This document shows positions 43,082 through 55,571 of a DNA stretch of 64,000 nucleotides, one piece after another (position 1 is the first letter of the stretch; each line of letters opens with the position of its first letter). The notes below the pieces were generated by a model. It searched no databases and was not told the DNA's origin. It saw only the letters and a list, made by a program, of their open reading frames with translations. The DNA is from Raffaelea ambrosiae (Eukaryota; Ascomycota; Sordariomycetes; Ophiostomatales; Ophiostomataceae). The position numbers and the translations under genes are program-made. The stretch spans positions 444,074-508,073 of the forward strand of contig PCDI01000004.1 of the NCBI GenBank assembly GCA_002778195.1, given 5' to 3'.

Positions 43082-45582
43082 GAAGGGCAGGGCAGGACAG
43101 GCAATGCGGACACGGGCACGATTTGTAATGACCAGAATAATCAGAAAGAGACAAAAAAGCGTTACGAGCATAGAGGAATGGATACACATTGCGTATGCAA
43201 CAAGCAAAGTAGTGCGAAGGGCGTGGCTGTCAAGAGTCTTGAGGGCAGGCAAAACCCAACCTGTCTGGTCAACCTGTCTGACAATCCAACACGCCCGTCG
43301 TCAAATCCGTCCAGATATGAAAGGAGATCCACTGCAGAATCGGATTGGTCCCCACTGGAGAGTTCTTGAGCCGCTGTTTTCCATGTCTGGCCGGCTCGTG
43401 TTGCGCCCTTCGAATTGATTCTTTTTTTGGTTTTTTTTTCTTGCCATCTGCCTGGACGTCTCTGATTTCTTTTGCTGTCATTTTCCTACGTCGTCAATTC
43501 CATGCTCTGTTCACTCAGGTACCTTGTTTGGTGTAACTTCCGAGCACCGGTTGCTCTTGCCTGGTTCTCCAATGATTTGCTCGCGCCGATGTCGCTGATG
43601 TCATGACTAATGAGCTAGCGGCTCTATACTGCCGTAAGATATTACAGTTCTTTTGGATGCGCGAATCTGGCATGCTTTTCGCGTCCGCACCAGACAGGGA
43701 AGCGACGACGGTCAAAACTAAATTATGGAGACGCCCTGCATGCTGCTCTTCCCCGTAGTTGGGCATCTCCCATCTTATAGCGCTTTGGCCAATGGCAGGC
43801 CAGATACTGCTCTTTTTTTTTCGCTATCGCGGAGTCGACGAAACGGGCAAGCCAACTTAGTGTGCCATAAACTGCAGGCCAGCCTGGATTGGCCAATTCA
43901 CAGTTATTAACCGTAAAGTCTGTTGGGCGTAGGCAACCATGCAACCATGCAACCATGTACCTTGGCTAGAACATATCTAGGCTCGACTCCGCCTTTTGTT
44001 TGCCCCGGCTAAGCACTCCCCGCCCTCGACTCCATTCACGAGGCTGCTTGGCCCATGTCCGACATGTCCCATTGCTGAATCACAGAAGGGTATGTTCTCG
44101 TTGACTCTGTGTTTCTGACGCCTGGCAGCACTGTATTTTTGTGTCCCTGTGCTCCGGCTAAGTCGGCAGTCCAGCACCACGGCCACTGCACAGCTCGTCA
44201 GCCAGTCACAGCAGCCCTTGTTATCCCTATGACCATTCACGTTTTGGGCAGTCTCTTGCCCGGTATTGCTTTTTTCTCCCTTAGCTTTGCATGGGTGCAC
44301 CCCCTTTCCTCCCCCCCCCCTGGGATTACGAATCGTGATGGCCTCACGGATCGGGCCAGAACCGGTGCTGTTTTGTGCCCGTTGAGTGTATTGCGTATTG
44401 TGTCCGCTGTGTGTAACTACTGTGTACAATGCGTCTGTTGTCTCTGTTGCCGTAGAGTCAGCTGCTAAGAGACGCCCGAGAGCGAGTGTCTTTCTGGACA
44501 TCCTCAACCCTCCTGGACTCATCAGTATGGTACCGTCCGGCGTGATGAGCACACAATCACCAGAACCACAGATCTGCCGACCTGCCGTGTCCAGATTCAC
44601 CGCTCCCCGGAGGGGCTTCGGCCTCAAATGGTGGACCACATGCTGGCGTTTGTCCGGAACGCGGACTGCAGAGGCTGGGCGGGTGTACATGCAGACGCAG
44701 CTCGCACTCGCACACTGAGGGTTAAGACAAACACACACCCCCCCTTTGCCTGGCGCCGGACCGGAACCGCTTGCGAAAAAGGGAATGGAGAAAAAGTGGA
44801 TCCTCCTCCGGCCCGGCCAAAGAACCTGACGGGAACGAGTTGCCTCCTCTTCCCAATCTGGGCACTCGGGGGTTCTCAATTTTTTTTTTGTGGTTTGGGC
44901 TCTGCTGCTCTCTGACAGTCGGGCCCTGTGCCTCTGCTTTCCGCCTCTCCTCGCTTGTGTCTTTTTTTTTTCTTTCTGAAATTTCTGACACCCCATTGGG
45001 ACTTCTGGGGAGACATAGCACTCCCTCTTTTGCTTTTCAGCTGTTTTCTCTGTTTTTTTTCTTTCTTCTTTCTTCTTTTCTTCTCTCTCCTCTCTCCCCT
45101 CTCCCTCTTTTCTCTCCCTTCTTTCTTCCTAAGTTGATTAGTGCCTTGCGTATACTGTCGGGTCTTCTTGGTCTGGCCACCCCCCTGCTATTCATAACGA
45201 AAAGAATCTTCCGGTTTTTCTTTTCTTTTTCTGTCTCTTTTGAAAAAAAAAAAATCAAAAATCAAATACTTTCATCACTCATCCTGGTTGTCTTGTCAAA
45301 TCAGACCATTTCACTCTCGATCCTCCACTCTTGTCTTCGCTTCTTGTTGTCTTCATTCTACTTTGTTTCTATCTCTGCTCTTCGACTCTAGATCAAGCTC
45401 CTTGCTCGCTTGCCTCTCCTCTTCTTGTGTAGCATCTTGGTATATCCACTGTGAACTCTTGCCTTACTCTCCGCCGTGCTGTCCCAAGAGTGACCACTGT
45501 CGAAACTGAAACCAAGCCCAACGAGAGAAACATCCGCCCATTTCTCTTTCTCAGAGCCGTTCCAAGAAAGCAATGGTCCACT
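43082..45582. other. Intergenic spacer and MFS leader
   Basis: About 2.5 kb without a supported gene. A strongly CT-rich tract (about 45040-45130) and further pyrimidine-rich sequence lead up to the MFS start, consistent with its promoter and 5' leader. A minus-strand open frame (43977-44996) has no recognisable motif. Confidence 0.5.
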
Positions 45583-45641
45583 ATGGCAGACAAGCCCATA
45601 AGCAGAGTCACCACCCGCGCCAGTACAGGTGCCAGCAGTAG
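45573..45641 (+). promoter_or_regulatory. Upstream ORF overlapping the MFS start codon
   Basis: An ATG at 45573 opens a 22-codon frame that ends with TAG at 45639-45641. It begins 10 bases before the MFS ATG in another frame and runs past it, so ribosomes that use it bypass the main start. Its context is GCAATGG against ACTATGG for the main start (A at -3). Confidence 0.55.
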
Positions 45642-47980
45642 CCATACCCGTCACCACCATCTTCGTCTTCGTGAGTCTTCCCAGAGCCCATCCTTCAGCA
45701 AAGAATCCCCTCAGATGTATCTGAATGTACTCACATGTCCTGCCGATGTTTTCCATTGCCATCCACTGTCTTAGACGAGCTTCATAGCCTTGTTGACGAG
45801 CTCGACGACCGCGATGCCGCAGCCCGGTACCGGGAAGAGGCTGCCGACAACACCACCGGTGTACACCTTCACCTCCACGACTCAAGACATCCAGAGCAGG
45901 ACCGCCTGGATCCTCACTATGACTACACCCACGACCACAACGAGGGTGGCCGTGCCGCCAGCTACTCCAACAGTGAAGATGAAACTCTGATTGTGGCCTG
46001 GGAAGAGAACGACCCGGAGAATCCATACAACTGGTCACCAGTGCGTTTTTTGTTCTTTTTGTCCCACCCGATGCATGCTGCTTTACTTTGCATCATGCAA
46101 CGAGAATGCTGACACGCACATCTCAGACCTGGAAGGTGTCCGTTCTCATCTTTGCCAATTTGACCGTCATCAACAGCACCATGGCCAGCTCGCTTCCCAG
46201 CAATGCCATTCCCTTCATGGCCGAGGAGTGGCATGTCACCGATCAGGCCCAGATGGTTTTGCCCATGTCTACCTACCTGATAGGGTATATTCTTGGTACG
46301 TCTCGTATTGTATTGGAATGAAAGAGAAGGAATATATGAAAAGAAAACAGAAACAGAAAACAGAAACAGAAAACAGAAACAGAAAAGGAAATTAAGAACA
46401 AGAAGAGCAGGAAAAACAATAGAAACAAAAAAGGGGGAGAGAAGGAGAGAAAAGAACTGTCGAAACACATATCTAAACACTGAATCAAAGTCTCTCTTAA
46501 AAAAAAAAATAACAAAACCACTAACTCTTAGTGTCCCTTCCTCCTCTTCATAGGCCCCCTCGTTTGGGCTCCCATCAGCGAACAATACGGCCGCCGCTGG
46601 CTCACCATCATCACGTTTGCCATCTTCATGGTCTGGACCATGGCCTGCGCCCTCGCCCACGACTGGGTCGGCTTCTTGTTCTTTCGGCTGCTCACCGGCG
46701 TCTTTGGCAGTGCTCCGCTCGCCGTCGTGTCCGGCATTCTTGCCGACATCTTTGGCGACCCCCGCACCCGCGGCCGCGCCATGGCCGTGTTCATGGCCAC
46801 GACCGTGTTTGGCCCCCTGTTCGCCCCCATCATCTCGGGCTACTGCGCCGACACCATCGGCTGGCGCTGGACTTTTTGGACGGGGCTCATCTACGCCGGC
46901 GCGTGCTTCGTGCCCCTGGTGTTCCTGCCCGAGACGTACGGGCCCGTGCTGCTCAAGCAGCGCGCCGAGAAGATGCGGGCCGCCGCGGCCGCCGGTGGTG
47001 GTCTCAGCGGGAAAGGGCCCGGCACCACGCCCGGCGGCGACGGCGGCGGCGGCGGCGGCACCGTGCACGTGGTGGCCCCCCACGAGATGGAGCGGCCCAG
47101 TCTGCGCGAGATGGCCACGGTCGTGCTGACGCGGCCGCTGCGCATGGCGGCGTTTGAGCTGATTGTGAGCTGCACGTGCGTCTACCTGTCGCTGGTGTAC
47201 GCCATCTTCTACATGACCTTCCAGGCGTTCCCCATCATCTTCGAGGGCATCTACGGCTTCTCGCCCGGCGAGGACGGGCTGATTTTCCTCATGGTCGGCG
47301 GCGGCGCCGCCATCTCGCTGCCGCTGTTCTACGCCTACGATGCCTTTCTGGACCGGGCCACGGCGCGCCAGGCGCCCTGGACGCGGCAGGAAGAGTACCG
47401 CCGCGTGCCGCTCGCCTGCATCGGCGGGCCGCTCTACGCGCTCAGCCTGTTCTGGCTCGGCTGGTCGGCGCGGTCCGACGTGTCGTTCGTGGTGCCGATG
47501 CTGGCCGGCCTGCCGCTGGGGCTGGGCTACATGCTCATCTTCATGGCCCTGCTCAACTACCTGACCGACGCATACGAGATCTTTGCCGCCTCCGCCGCCG
47601 CTGCCGCCTCGTGCTGCCGCGCCATGCTGGCTACCGTGCTGCCGCTGGCGTCGACGCCCATGTTCAGCCGCCTCGGCGTGCCAGGCGCCTGCAGCTTGCT
47701 GGGCGGCCTCAGCCTGGTCATGTGCATCATCCCGTTCCTCTTCATCTGGAAGGGCGAGCAGATCCGGGCTGGCAGCCGCTTCTGCATTGCCCTGCGAGAG
47801 CGCAAAGAGGAGATGCAGCGCCGCGTCGAGGCCCAGCGCCTGCGCCTGCAGCTGCTGCAACAGCAGAGACAACAGCAAGGACTCGTCCAGCCACTGCCGC
47901 AGCCACTGCAAACGACCGAACACCACGACAACGACAAGATGGCAGAGTCGAGCCGCGAAAAGCAAAATGACATGGTCTAG
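45583..47980 (+). CDS. MFS transporter, DHA1 drug/polyamine type
   Basis: Four exons (45583-45670, 45775-46040, 46127-46295, 46554-47980) give 649 residues. The N-terminal 115 residues are polar, with His-rich stretches, and end in WEENDPENPYNWS, the typical entry to the first helix of DHA1 exporters. Helix 1 contains LTVINSTMASSLPS. Motif A is ISEQYGRRW, and motif C-like LAVVSGILADIFGDPRTRGRA is intact. About twelve helices follow, with a Gly-rich cytosolic loop (GGGLSGKGPGTTPGGDGGGGGG) in the middle and a Gln/Arg-rich C-terminal tail. The family exports drugs, polyamines or metabolites by proton antiport at the plasma membrane; the substrate is unknown. Introns are 104, 86 and 258 nt. The start choice follows exon-1 phase; a short upstream ORF overlaps it. 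Confidence 0.9.
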
Positions 47981-48719
47981 GTAATTGGTTTAGCATGGAC
48001 TCACGAAAGGCAACCGAGACAAAAACACCACACGAAATACAACCCCCGCGAATGTCGCAACAAAATGAAGACGACAAGTCTCAGCGTCTGCTTCATTTCT
48101 TCGAAACACACATAACGCACACATAACGGAACCGGAAAATATGCATGGATTACTGGGGCTGGGAAAACAAGCTGGAGCCCAGGTATGTGCTCTCCTTGAC
48201 GAGGCGTATTAACTACACAAAGGGAATACAGAATGAACAAAACTGAGCACGGCGAACAAAGGTAGAAAAAGGGCACGACATATGGTATATCATTGATTGA
48301 AAAGGGGGGTAAATGGGGATTCGGCAACACGACCTTTACACATACACACGTACATAGAGTAGCTAATAGCATAATCGATTTGACTTCCTGCAATAGACAG
48401 GTCCTAACCGTTGAGATAAAACTGCCACATAACTCCACCACACACCATTTGCCTACCACTCTACCACTTGTATAAACCTTCTTACCCAATATCACCACCG
48501 TATCCATACAGGGGCTTTTGGCCTTACAACAACAAAATACCAAGAACGGGATAAGAAAAATAGATTAAAAGGTGCAGTTAAAAAAGCAAAAAAAAGAGGC
48601 CACGGCCACATAATCGGTGTCTTCTTCTGATTTCAATGGCTCAGTAAGAGGAATGACTGATCAGACTCCGCAATATCGATGACCTGAGCGTTGCTTGCTA
48701 TGCAAGTAAGGCTCGGTTG
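47981..48719. other. Convergent intergenic spacer, no gene seen
   Basis: This is the 3' region of both the MFS gene and the following minus-strand gene. No recognisable gene on either strand. Confidence 0.6.
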
Positions 48720-51700
48720 CTAGTCATATTTGATCATGGAGTGCAACATGTTGTTGGCAAAGGCCTCCATGTTCTCCTTCTCCCCCCGCAAAACGCGCTC
48801 CAGCTCGGCTCCAAAGTCAATCGTGCTTCGCATCAATCCTGGCTGAGTTTTCGGGGGTCCATTCCAGGTCATGTATTTGGAGGCAAGGGAAGTATGGCTC
48901 AGCACTCGGTGGGCAGGAATGTTTTCGCTCTTTGTAGAGGAAGAATCCAATGCTCTGTCGGGCATCTCGGTCTCAAACGGGTCGCTGCCGCGTCCATGAG
49001 TGCGGGCATCACTGTAGGTAGACGCACTGCTGGATTCTGTGCTGTCTTGGAATGCGTGGGAAAGGTATGGCTGCACCTCGGCATAGGCCCTGGTGACAGG
49101 AGTGGTTGGCACCGTCAATGGCGATCTCTGCCCATCTGTCAGAGGACTTCCATGTCTCCTTGCATCCCAGCGTTCATTTTCGGTGTTGGGAGTAGCAGAT
49201 CCCTTGTTTTGGTTGCCATCAACGTTGATGAGCACACCGAAAATGCTGTCAATGTCACGGCAGACTTCCAGGCTCTGGCGAGGAGTAGACGAAGCAGCCA
49301 CAGGCCCGGGCGTGGCCGGCAGCGGTTTTCTCCTGATACCCGCTTTGGCACCCAAGCCCACCCCTGCTTTCGCTTGTGGCACGGGCTGCCCCGGAGCTTC
49401 GAGCTCAGAAAGATCATATGGTACGGCAGGGGCTCGGATTCCGTCGGTGTCATCTGGCGAAATTCTTGGCCCATGTTCGTTGACGTTTTCGTTGGTGAGA
49501 GTGGCGGGTAGGTCGGTCGTCGAGAGGGTTGATCCAGGCGCCTGGTTTCGCGGGAGCAGTTTGTTGATGGTCGATATAACTGCCTTTTCGATGCGGTTTG
49601 GCATTGTTGCCATCATCCCGCGAGGCTCTTTGCTATTTTGATCAAGAACGGCTGGTTTGGGCTGCTTGTGACTATCTTGGCGCTGAGGGTCTAGGCTGAG
49701 CTTCCACCAGGACTCTGGAAAGTGCCGGGCTTCAATGCTATTGCCTCGAATGCCATCGTTGCCAGACTTTGGCTTTGGTTTGACATCCCGCACGTGGTGG
49801 CCAAGGTAAAGAAGTCGCTCATCGTCGAGAGACAACTTGGTCTTTGTGGCACTGGCAATGCCGCCTTGGATTCCAAGACCAAAAGACTTGTCATGTCCCG
49901 CATGTTCATCTGCTGCATCCTCTGTATCTCTGCAATGGTTTGGCTCAGAAAAAGCCTGCTCATCGCGATGGTCTGTAGCCTGTCTGGGCATGCTTTGAAG
50001 GAATGAGAGTTGAGGCAGAACCGGTGCTTTGCCCCTGCCCAGACCCTTCGTTGCAACAGGCCCGTCTGTTTCTCGTCCCTGTGTGGATTCGACTCTATCA
50101 GCCAAGACCGTGGATGAGTTCTGGGTCGCTTCAGCCTGACAATCGTCTTTCGTTCCTGGTAGACTGGCTGTTAGACTTGCATTTTGTATGTGTTGTCATC
50201 ATGGTTTTCACTCACGACCAAGAGGCATGAACTGAAAGCCCATGAATCCCTTTCGACCGGGCAGTGTCTGGGTCTGAGAGCAGCTTGTGCCACACCCTCT
50301 TTCTGAAAGAACCTTTGTCGGAGTCATGTGGATAACCGGGCATTGATGTTCCTCTGTCGAAATGTCCGCTTCACTCGCACGAGAGACCGAAGAGTTCAGC
50401 GGCGGAGGTAAGTCGAGAGAGCTCATCTGCGAGGGAACAGAGAGGAAGGATGCCCCCCATCTATGAGTCTTCAATTTGCTCGCACCGTCGCTCGCGGAAA
50501 CTTGAAGAAGACTGAAAGAGTTACAGTTTCCGTCTGAAGAGAGCCTGTGCTGGTCGTTGCTATGTCTGCCCCCCGGTGATGCAGCCGGGGTGCTTGCCAG
50601 ACTCACTGCAACGACCTGTGCTTCGTGGGCTTCGTGTATGCTTCCCTCCTCTTCCAAGGACCCAATGGACTCCGAGATAGATGGGGGATGAGGCTCTTGG
50701 GTTCTTCTGGAATCATTCGTGCAAGGGCCTGGACAAGCCGAGGCATCAAAGGCATCAACACAGGTGGCACGGTTCGACGAGGAAGCAGCAAAGTTTCCTT
50801 CTGGGTGGGGCCCACCGCCAGAAGAACTGCCTCGTCCGAGCTGCGGAGGGACTCTACCCTCCAAACGATCCAGGGCAGACGAAGGACCATCTGTTGAGGG
50901 AAGCGGACGTGGCGAAAGTGTGCAGGTCTCTGTATCCGATGTGACGACCTCTGGGGCTTCTCGGCGCAGGGGGGCCACCAGTGAAACCCATTTCCAGACC
51001 TTGCCGCTGTTGGAGCCGCCAAAGCGTCCACAGAACCTGAGTCCGGACGGAAGTCCAATTCTGTGGCCTATAGAAGCTCGCACTGGCAGATCTCTCGATG
51101 TAGCTGCGGCCGTTGTGTGTGGCTCTGCACGGTGAAAGAAACTCTCTCGCTTGTTGTTTGATTTGCGGTCTGCACTAGAACCAGGCTCCTCCAGTGGCGA
51201 CTCGCCGCTGTAGGTCGAATAATCCCTGCGGCGTCTCGGATAGCCGCCGTCGTCGACATCGATGAGCTGATAGGGGATATCGGACGAGGCCGACGCGTCT
51301 GAGGGATCCTCGCGGATGGTTGACATGGCAGACATGCGGTAGATCCGCGACGGGGGCAGCTGGTCGTTGCGGAGCTCCTCCTGCATCAGGCGTTGCGTCG
51401 TACGCCGCACCTCGGCCTGTCGGGTGGCCACGGTGAAGTCGTCCTTATCACTATCATCGTCCCGGGCTCGGCATCGATTAGAACCAGCCGAGGGAAGTCG
51501 ATGGAGACGACTCTTGGCCAGGTCCAGTGGGCTGCCAGCGGTGTCGACCGTGCCGGCTGCGATGTTGGCACCCTGGGGCGTCTCCGGGATGGGCACGTTG
51601 GCGGCCATGCGGACCAAGTCGTTGTAGAGCTCATTATTGTTGCTGCTGCCTACCTTGGTACAGAGATCTGGCGGAAGAGGAGCTCGACTGGGTGTGCTCG

Positions 51701-51962
51701 GACCGGCGACGGGGTGCTGTGCCAGAGGATGAGGTGCTAGTCTAGGCGATGCTGGCACGGCCGGCAGCGGAGGCTGCCCTTCGGTGGCCAACGGCGATGC
51801 CGAGGGCGATCTATGGCAAAAACAGTGAACCATGATTTTCGGCCTCGAGGAAAAAGATGAAAGGGCTGTGATGCTGACTGGCGACAAAGAAAAAAACAGC
51901 AAAAAAAAAAGACACGCAAAGTAGCCAAATGTAACTAGAGCCTCGAAACGAATTTACCTCAT
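48720..51962 (-). CDS. Large disordered protein of unknown function
   Basis: Three exons (51962-51958, 51810-50217 plus base 50216, 50155-48720) give 1011 residues in frame. The first exon is only ATGAG, spliced (GTAAAT...TAG, 147 nt) to give MRSPSASPLATEG; the second intron is 60 nt (GTGAGT...CTAAC...CAG). The sequence is Ser/Pro/Thr-rich nearly throughout and probably mostly unfolded. More ordered stretches are ELYNDLVRMAANVPIPETP near residue 60, RRTTQRLMQEELRNDQLPPS, CRDIDSIFGVLINVDGN and the C-terminal FGAELERVLRGEKENMEAFA. No enzymatic motif, signal peptide or membrane helix is visible. I do not recognise a named family. If the tiny exon is wrong, a start at MVHCFCHRSPS inside the first intron is the alternative. 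Confidence 0.7.
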
Positions 51963-52619
51963 GGCGAGTGCTCAGCAGGAATCAATGAGCCGGGCGGGTT
52001 ATGAGTACGCTGAGAGGCAGCTGGTGAACTTTGGACCTGATAATGAGGACTTTCATGATCAAAGCAAAGGGGGGAAGACAGCCAGAAAGCGGAACGACAA
52101 GGGTTCAGAAGAACAGTGTTGTCGTGCCGATGACTCGTTCCTGCCTGTTTGGGAAGATTGTTCTCCCTCAATCGTTCCTTCCGTTCACGTCGATGTTGCT
52201 CACGGGTGGTTCTTTCTCCGGTGGGGCCGGCACGTCAAAAACAAGTCCCGTTTTGTAACTAACAAGGAGAGAAATCGCGATGCAGTCGCGAGAGACAGGG
52301 CGAGCTTCTTTCTTCACGTAGCGCACATGAGTGAGAAGTACAAACAACCAAATCTAACGCCAATAGAAATGCAGGACAATAGATAGAAAGAGAAAACAGC
52401 CCACCTCGGACACCCATAAGAACAGACAGTATTCAAGGCCAGCAAACCACTTCGCTGGCAGCATTTTTGGGTATCCACACGCAATAAATACAGGATACAG
52501 ACAGCTAAAGAGAAGAACCCCAAACCAAAGTGGCAAAGCCAAAGTGGTAAAGACAAAAGCGGTCTGTACGAAATCAAAAGCGGAACGTATATCTTGACAT
52601 ATATCTCGTCGGGGGGTCC
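51963..52619. other. Intergenic spacer, no gene seen
   Basis: Promoter side of the unknown large gene and 3' side of the Zn2Cys6 gene. No recognisable gene. Confidence 0.5.
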
Positions 52620-53015
52620 TCACATATCCTCCCACGAATAATCGGCCCAGAGATCGCCCAGATTCATGCCCAGGAGCTCCAGACTGAAGTCCTGGTTTGC
52701 CACCTGCTGGGCGGCCTGGACCTGAAATGGTGTTAGCCATGGACGGGGCGGATAGATGCTTGTGCGTGTGCGTGTCCGTATACTTACTGTTGGGTCGGCA
52801 TTCGGATTGGCCACGTTCTGCATGTTGGCCATGTTGGCCATCCACCACGACGAGATCTGTGGGTGGGCGCCGTCGGCACCGACAGGCAGCGCGCCCTGCG
52901 CGGTTGCAGCTGCCTGGGCAGCCTGGGCCATGCTCATGAAGGGTGGACCGACCTTGGGTCGGCCAACAATATCTGTGCCGCTGGGTGGTTCCATGCCTGG
53001 AGCGACCGAGTGCTC

Positions 53016-53050
<35 letters not shown>

Positions 53051-55571
53051 CCCGGGGCTGCTGCTGCTGCTGCTGCTGCTGCACCTGGAAATGCTGCTGG
53101 AGCTGCTGGAGCTGTGCAGAGCCACTGGCTCCAGCCTCTTGCTTGGCGAGCAACTTGTAGTGGAGGTTGACAAAACGCTCGGCCGATGACGCCTTGGCGG
53201 CTTCTGACGTCTTATCGCCAAGGTGAGCCTCGAGCAGGCCGGTAGCGGCGCACATGATGGAGTAACCCCAAGGTTCGTTATTGCCGCAACGTAGGACCCG
53301 GTCCTCCTTCATGGCGAGGCACTTTTCGAGCAGCTTCTTGGTGTGCTGGGAGTTGACCATGATCATGTTGGTGGAGCCTGACAAACATACTTTGTTAGTT
53401 CAGTTGTCTTATGACGGGTTCAAAACAAAAAGAAAATAAAGAAAATAAAAACTACACAGTTGCTGCTCACCTCTTGGCTGAAGAATCGTGACGCTGCACA
53501 GGTTGATGCTGAGGGTCAGGGCGTCTTCGCGCATAAAATTGAGCGTCCGGACGCCCAGCTCGGACAGCTTGTCGTGCAGGAGGACCATGTCACGGGCGGC
53601 ATTGTAGTAGATGATTTCGGAGTACTGATACTTGGAGTTGGTCTTGCGCAGCTTGAGGTAGGGCTGGTGCAGTGGGATGATGTACTGGCGCAGCTGGATG
53701 TGCAGTAGAGTGTAGGCCAGCAAGGGTGTCAGCTTCCTCTTGCCGGAGCGGTTGGTCTCGTCGTTGTCAGGCTTGGCGGGCGTGGCGGAGGGCACATCCC
53801 ACGACGGCAGAGAGTCGATTTCCTGGGTGATGTCGTTCGTGTAGCGGATGACCTGCTCGTAGTCGAGGTCGTCGGGGGGGCCGGTCAGGACGCGGCTCAG
53901 CTGCAGGCGCAGCGCCAAGCTCTGACGGCTGAGGTGCTGGTACGAGGAGAAGGAGTACTCGTTGAGGGGTCGGGACGGAGGCAGGTCGGTTGTGTCCTCG
54001 TCAAAGTCCTCGTCGGATAGGTTGCGCGGTGGGTGGACATCGAAGCGCAGCGCGCTCAGCAGGGTGGGCAGGCCGTGGTCGAAGGATGCCTGCATGTCGA
54101 ACTCCTGGATGGTGGACCACAGACGGCGGCGCATTTCCTGGTTGTAGACGGAGACGTTCTCGTGGATGTGGCTGGGATCGCGGTGCAGGCCGACGGATAT
54201 GGCGTCTTGGACGAGGGCGCCGGACTCCTTCCAAAAGCGCTTCTTCTTGATGGTGTTGACGCGCTTGGCCAGGTAGGTCAGGCAGAGGATCTGGTAATGC
54301 ACCAGCTTGCGGTGCTTCTGGCTCTGGCGACGGTTCCAGTCCTCGGCAGCCAGAACCCACTTCTCCGCCATGAAGTGCGAATGGGAGACCAGGCCGACGA
54401 ACTTGCCCGAGGGATTGCCGCGCAGGCAGCTGGAGATGGACATGATGGCCAGCAACATGGCGGTGAAGGAGGGCGGACGCGCGCTGCCGGCGTCCCAGAA
54501 CTCGATGTACTCGCGACGGAAGCTGGGAATGTGGACGATGCGGTAGATCTGCTCGAACTGGTCGAGATAGATGTTGACGAGCACGTCAGACTCCTCGCGG
54601 GTCGGCAGCAGGGCCTCGAGCGCCGGGTCGGGCCGGCTGAACTTCTCCTCGCGGTCGAGCTTGCGCTTGGTGCGGTCCTTGCGCTTGAAGTGGTGGACCT
54701 GCAGCGGACGCAGCCACTCTTCGGCCGTCTCTTTCATGAAGGGGCACAGGCCCGTGAGCTCGCTAAAGGCCATGCACGCGTTGTGCGGGCCGAAGTAGCG
54801 GGTTTTGAATTCCTTGCCGCGGAAGAAGCGCAGCTCGTCGCCGACGTTGTCGGTGGCCGCGGCGGCCGCGGGTCCGTAGACGTGCTGGACAAACGTGCTG
54901 GGCGGTGACTGTCCCTGGCCGCCGCCGCCGTTCTTCTCGGTCGGCGAGTCCTCGTCGTGGAGGGTTGTGCTGCTGTCGGAGGCGGTGGCTCCCAGTTTGC
55001 CGTTGGCGCCTAGCGACTGGGCGAGCAGCGACTTGAGCTGGGAGACCTCGAGCTCGAGGCGGCGCATGCGGTCGCCCTCGGTGTTGACAGAATGCAGCAG
55101 ATGGCTGGAGCTGGTGGGGGTGCCACCCGCCGATCGATGCGAGTCACGACGATACGGCGGCACGATGGGCGCATCGGACACATAGCCGGCGCCCGCACTC
55201 CCGCCACCGGGACCGAGCCCACCGAGGATGCCGGTGCCGCTGCTGGCCGAGAAGGCAGCCAGGCGCGAGTCGAAGTTGGCCAGGGCGCCCTGCGAAAGCC
55301 CGTTCTTGGCCGGCGGTGCCAAGCCAGGCCGGGTCTCGTAGGTGCACCGCTCCGGTGTGCCCGACTTGATGCAGCGCTCGCAGGGGAAGCCGCGGTCGCA
55401 CGACAGCTTGCGGCGACGGCATTCCAGACACGACAGCCGCACGCGCTGTCTCTTGCGAGGCGGCTGCTGCGGCTGGGAACCGTCATGCTCGCTCTTGTCC
55501 CGATCTCCGTCGGACGGCCGATCGGCGACCGGCGTGGAGGCTCCACTGCTCCCAGATTCTGAGGACGGCAT
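52620..55571 (-). CDS. Zn2Cys6 transcription factor with polyglutamine tract
   Basis: Three exons (55571-53471, 53377-52788, 52721-52620) give 930 residues. The zinc cluster is C48-x2-C51-x6-C58-x5-C64-x2-C67-x8-C76, with the basic SCLECRRRKLSCDRG pattern; a basic PRKRQRVR precedes it and can serve as nuclear signal. A leucine-rich segment (RRLELEVSQLKSLLAQ, about 170-186) may dimerise. The middle homology region of fungal regulators spans about residues 300-620 (VNIYLDQFEQIYRIVHIPSF; EMRRRLWSTIQEFDMQASFD). The C-terminal part has Gln-rich tracts (QVQQQQQQQQPREQQQ; DNA about 53015-53105) and an acidic end LGDLWADYSWEDM, likely an activation region. Target genes are unknown. Introns are 93 and 66 nt with GTGAGC and GTAAGT donors. 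Confidence 0.93.
53015..53105. repeat. CAG/CAA-type repeat encoding polyglutamine
   Basis: Interrupted CTG/TTG triplets on the plus strand encode two Gln runs in the Zn2Cys6 protein. The mix of CAG and CAA codons should limit slippage, yet length differences between strains are likely. Confidence 0.85.

Noticed and set aside
43977..44996. 339-codon minus-strand open frame in the MFS upstream region
   Set aside because: No homology pattern, no ordered segment, starts in a CT-rich tract and crosses simple sequence. It could be real only if transcript or conservation data appear.
45962..47965. 667-codon minus-strand open frame
   Set aside because: Antisense to the MFS exons and across its introns; repetitive Gly/His/Arg-rich product without family signs.
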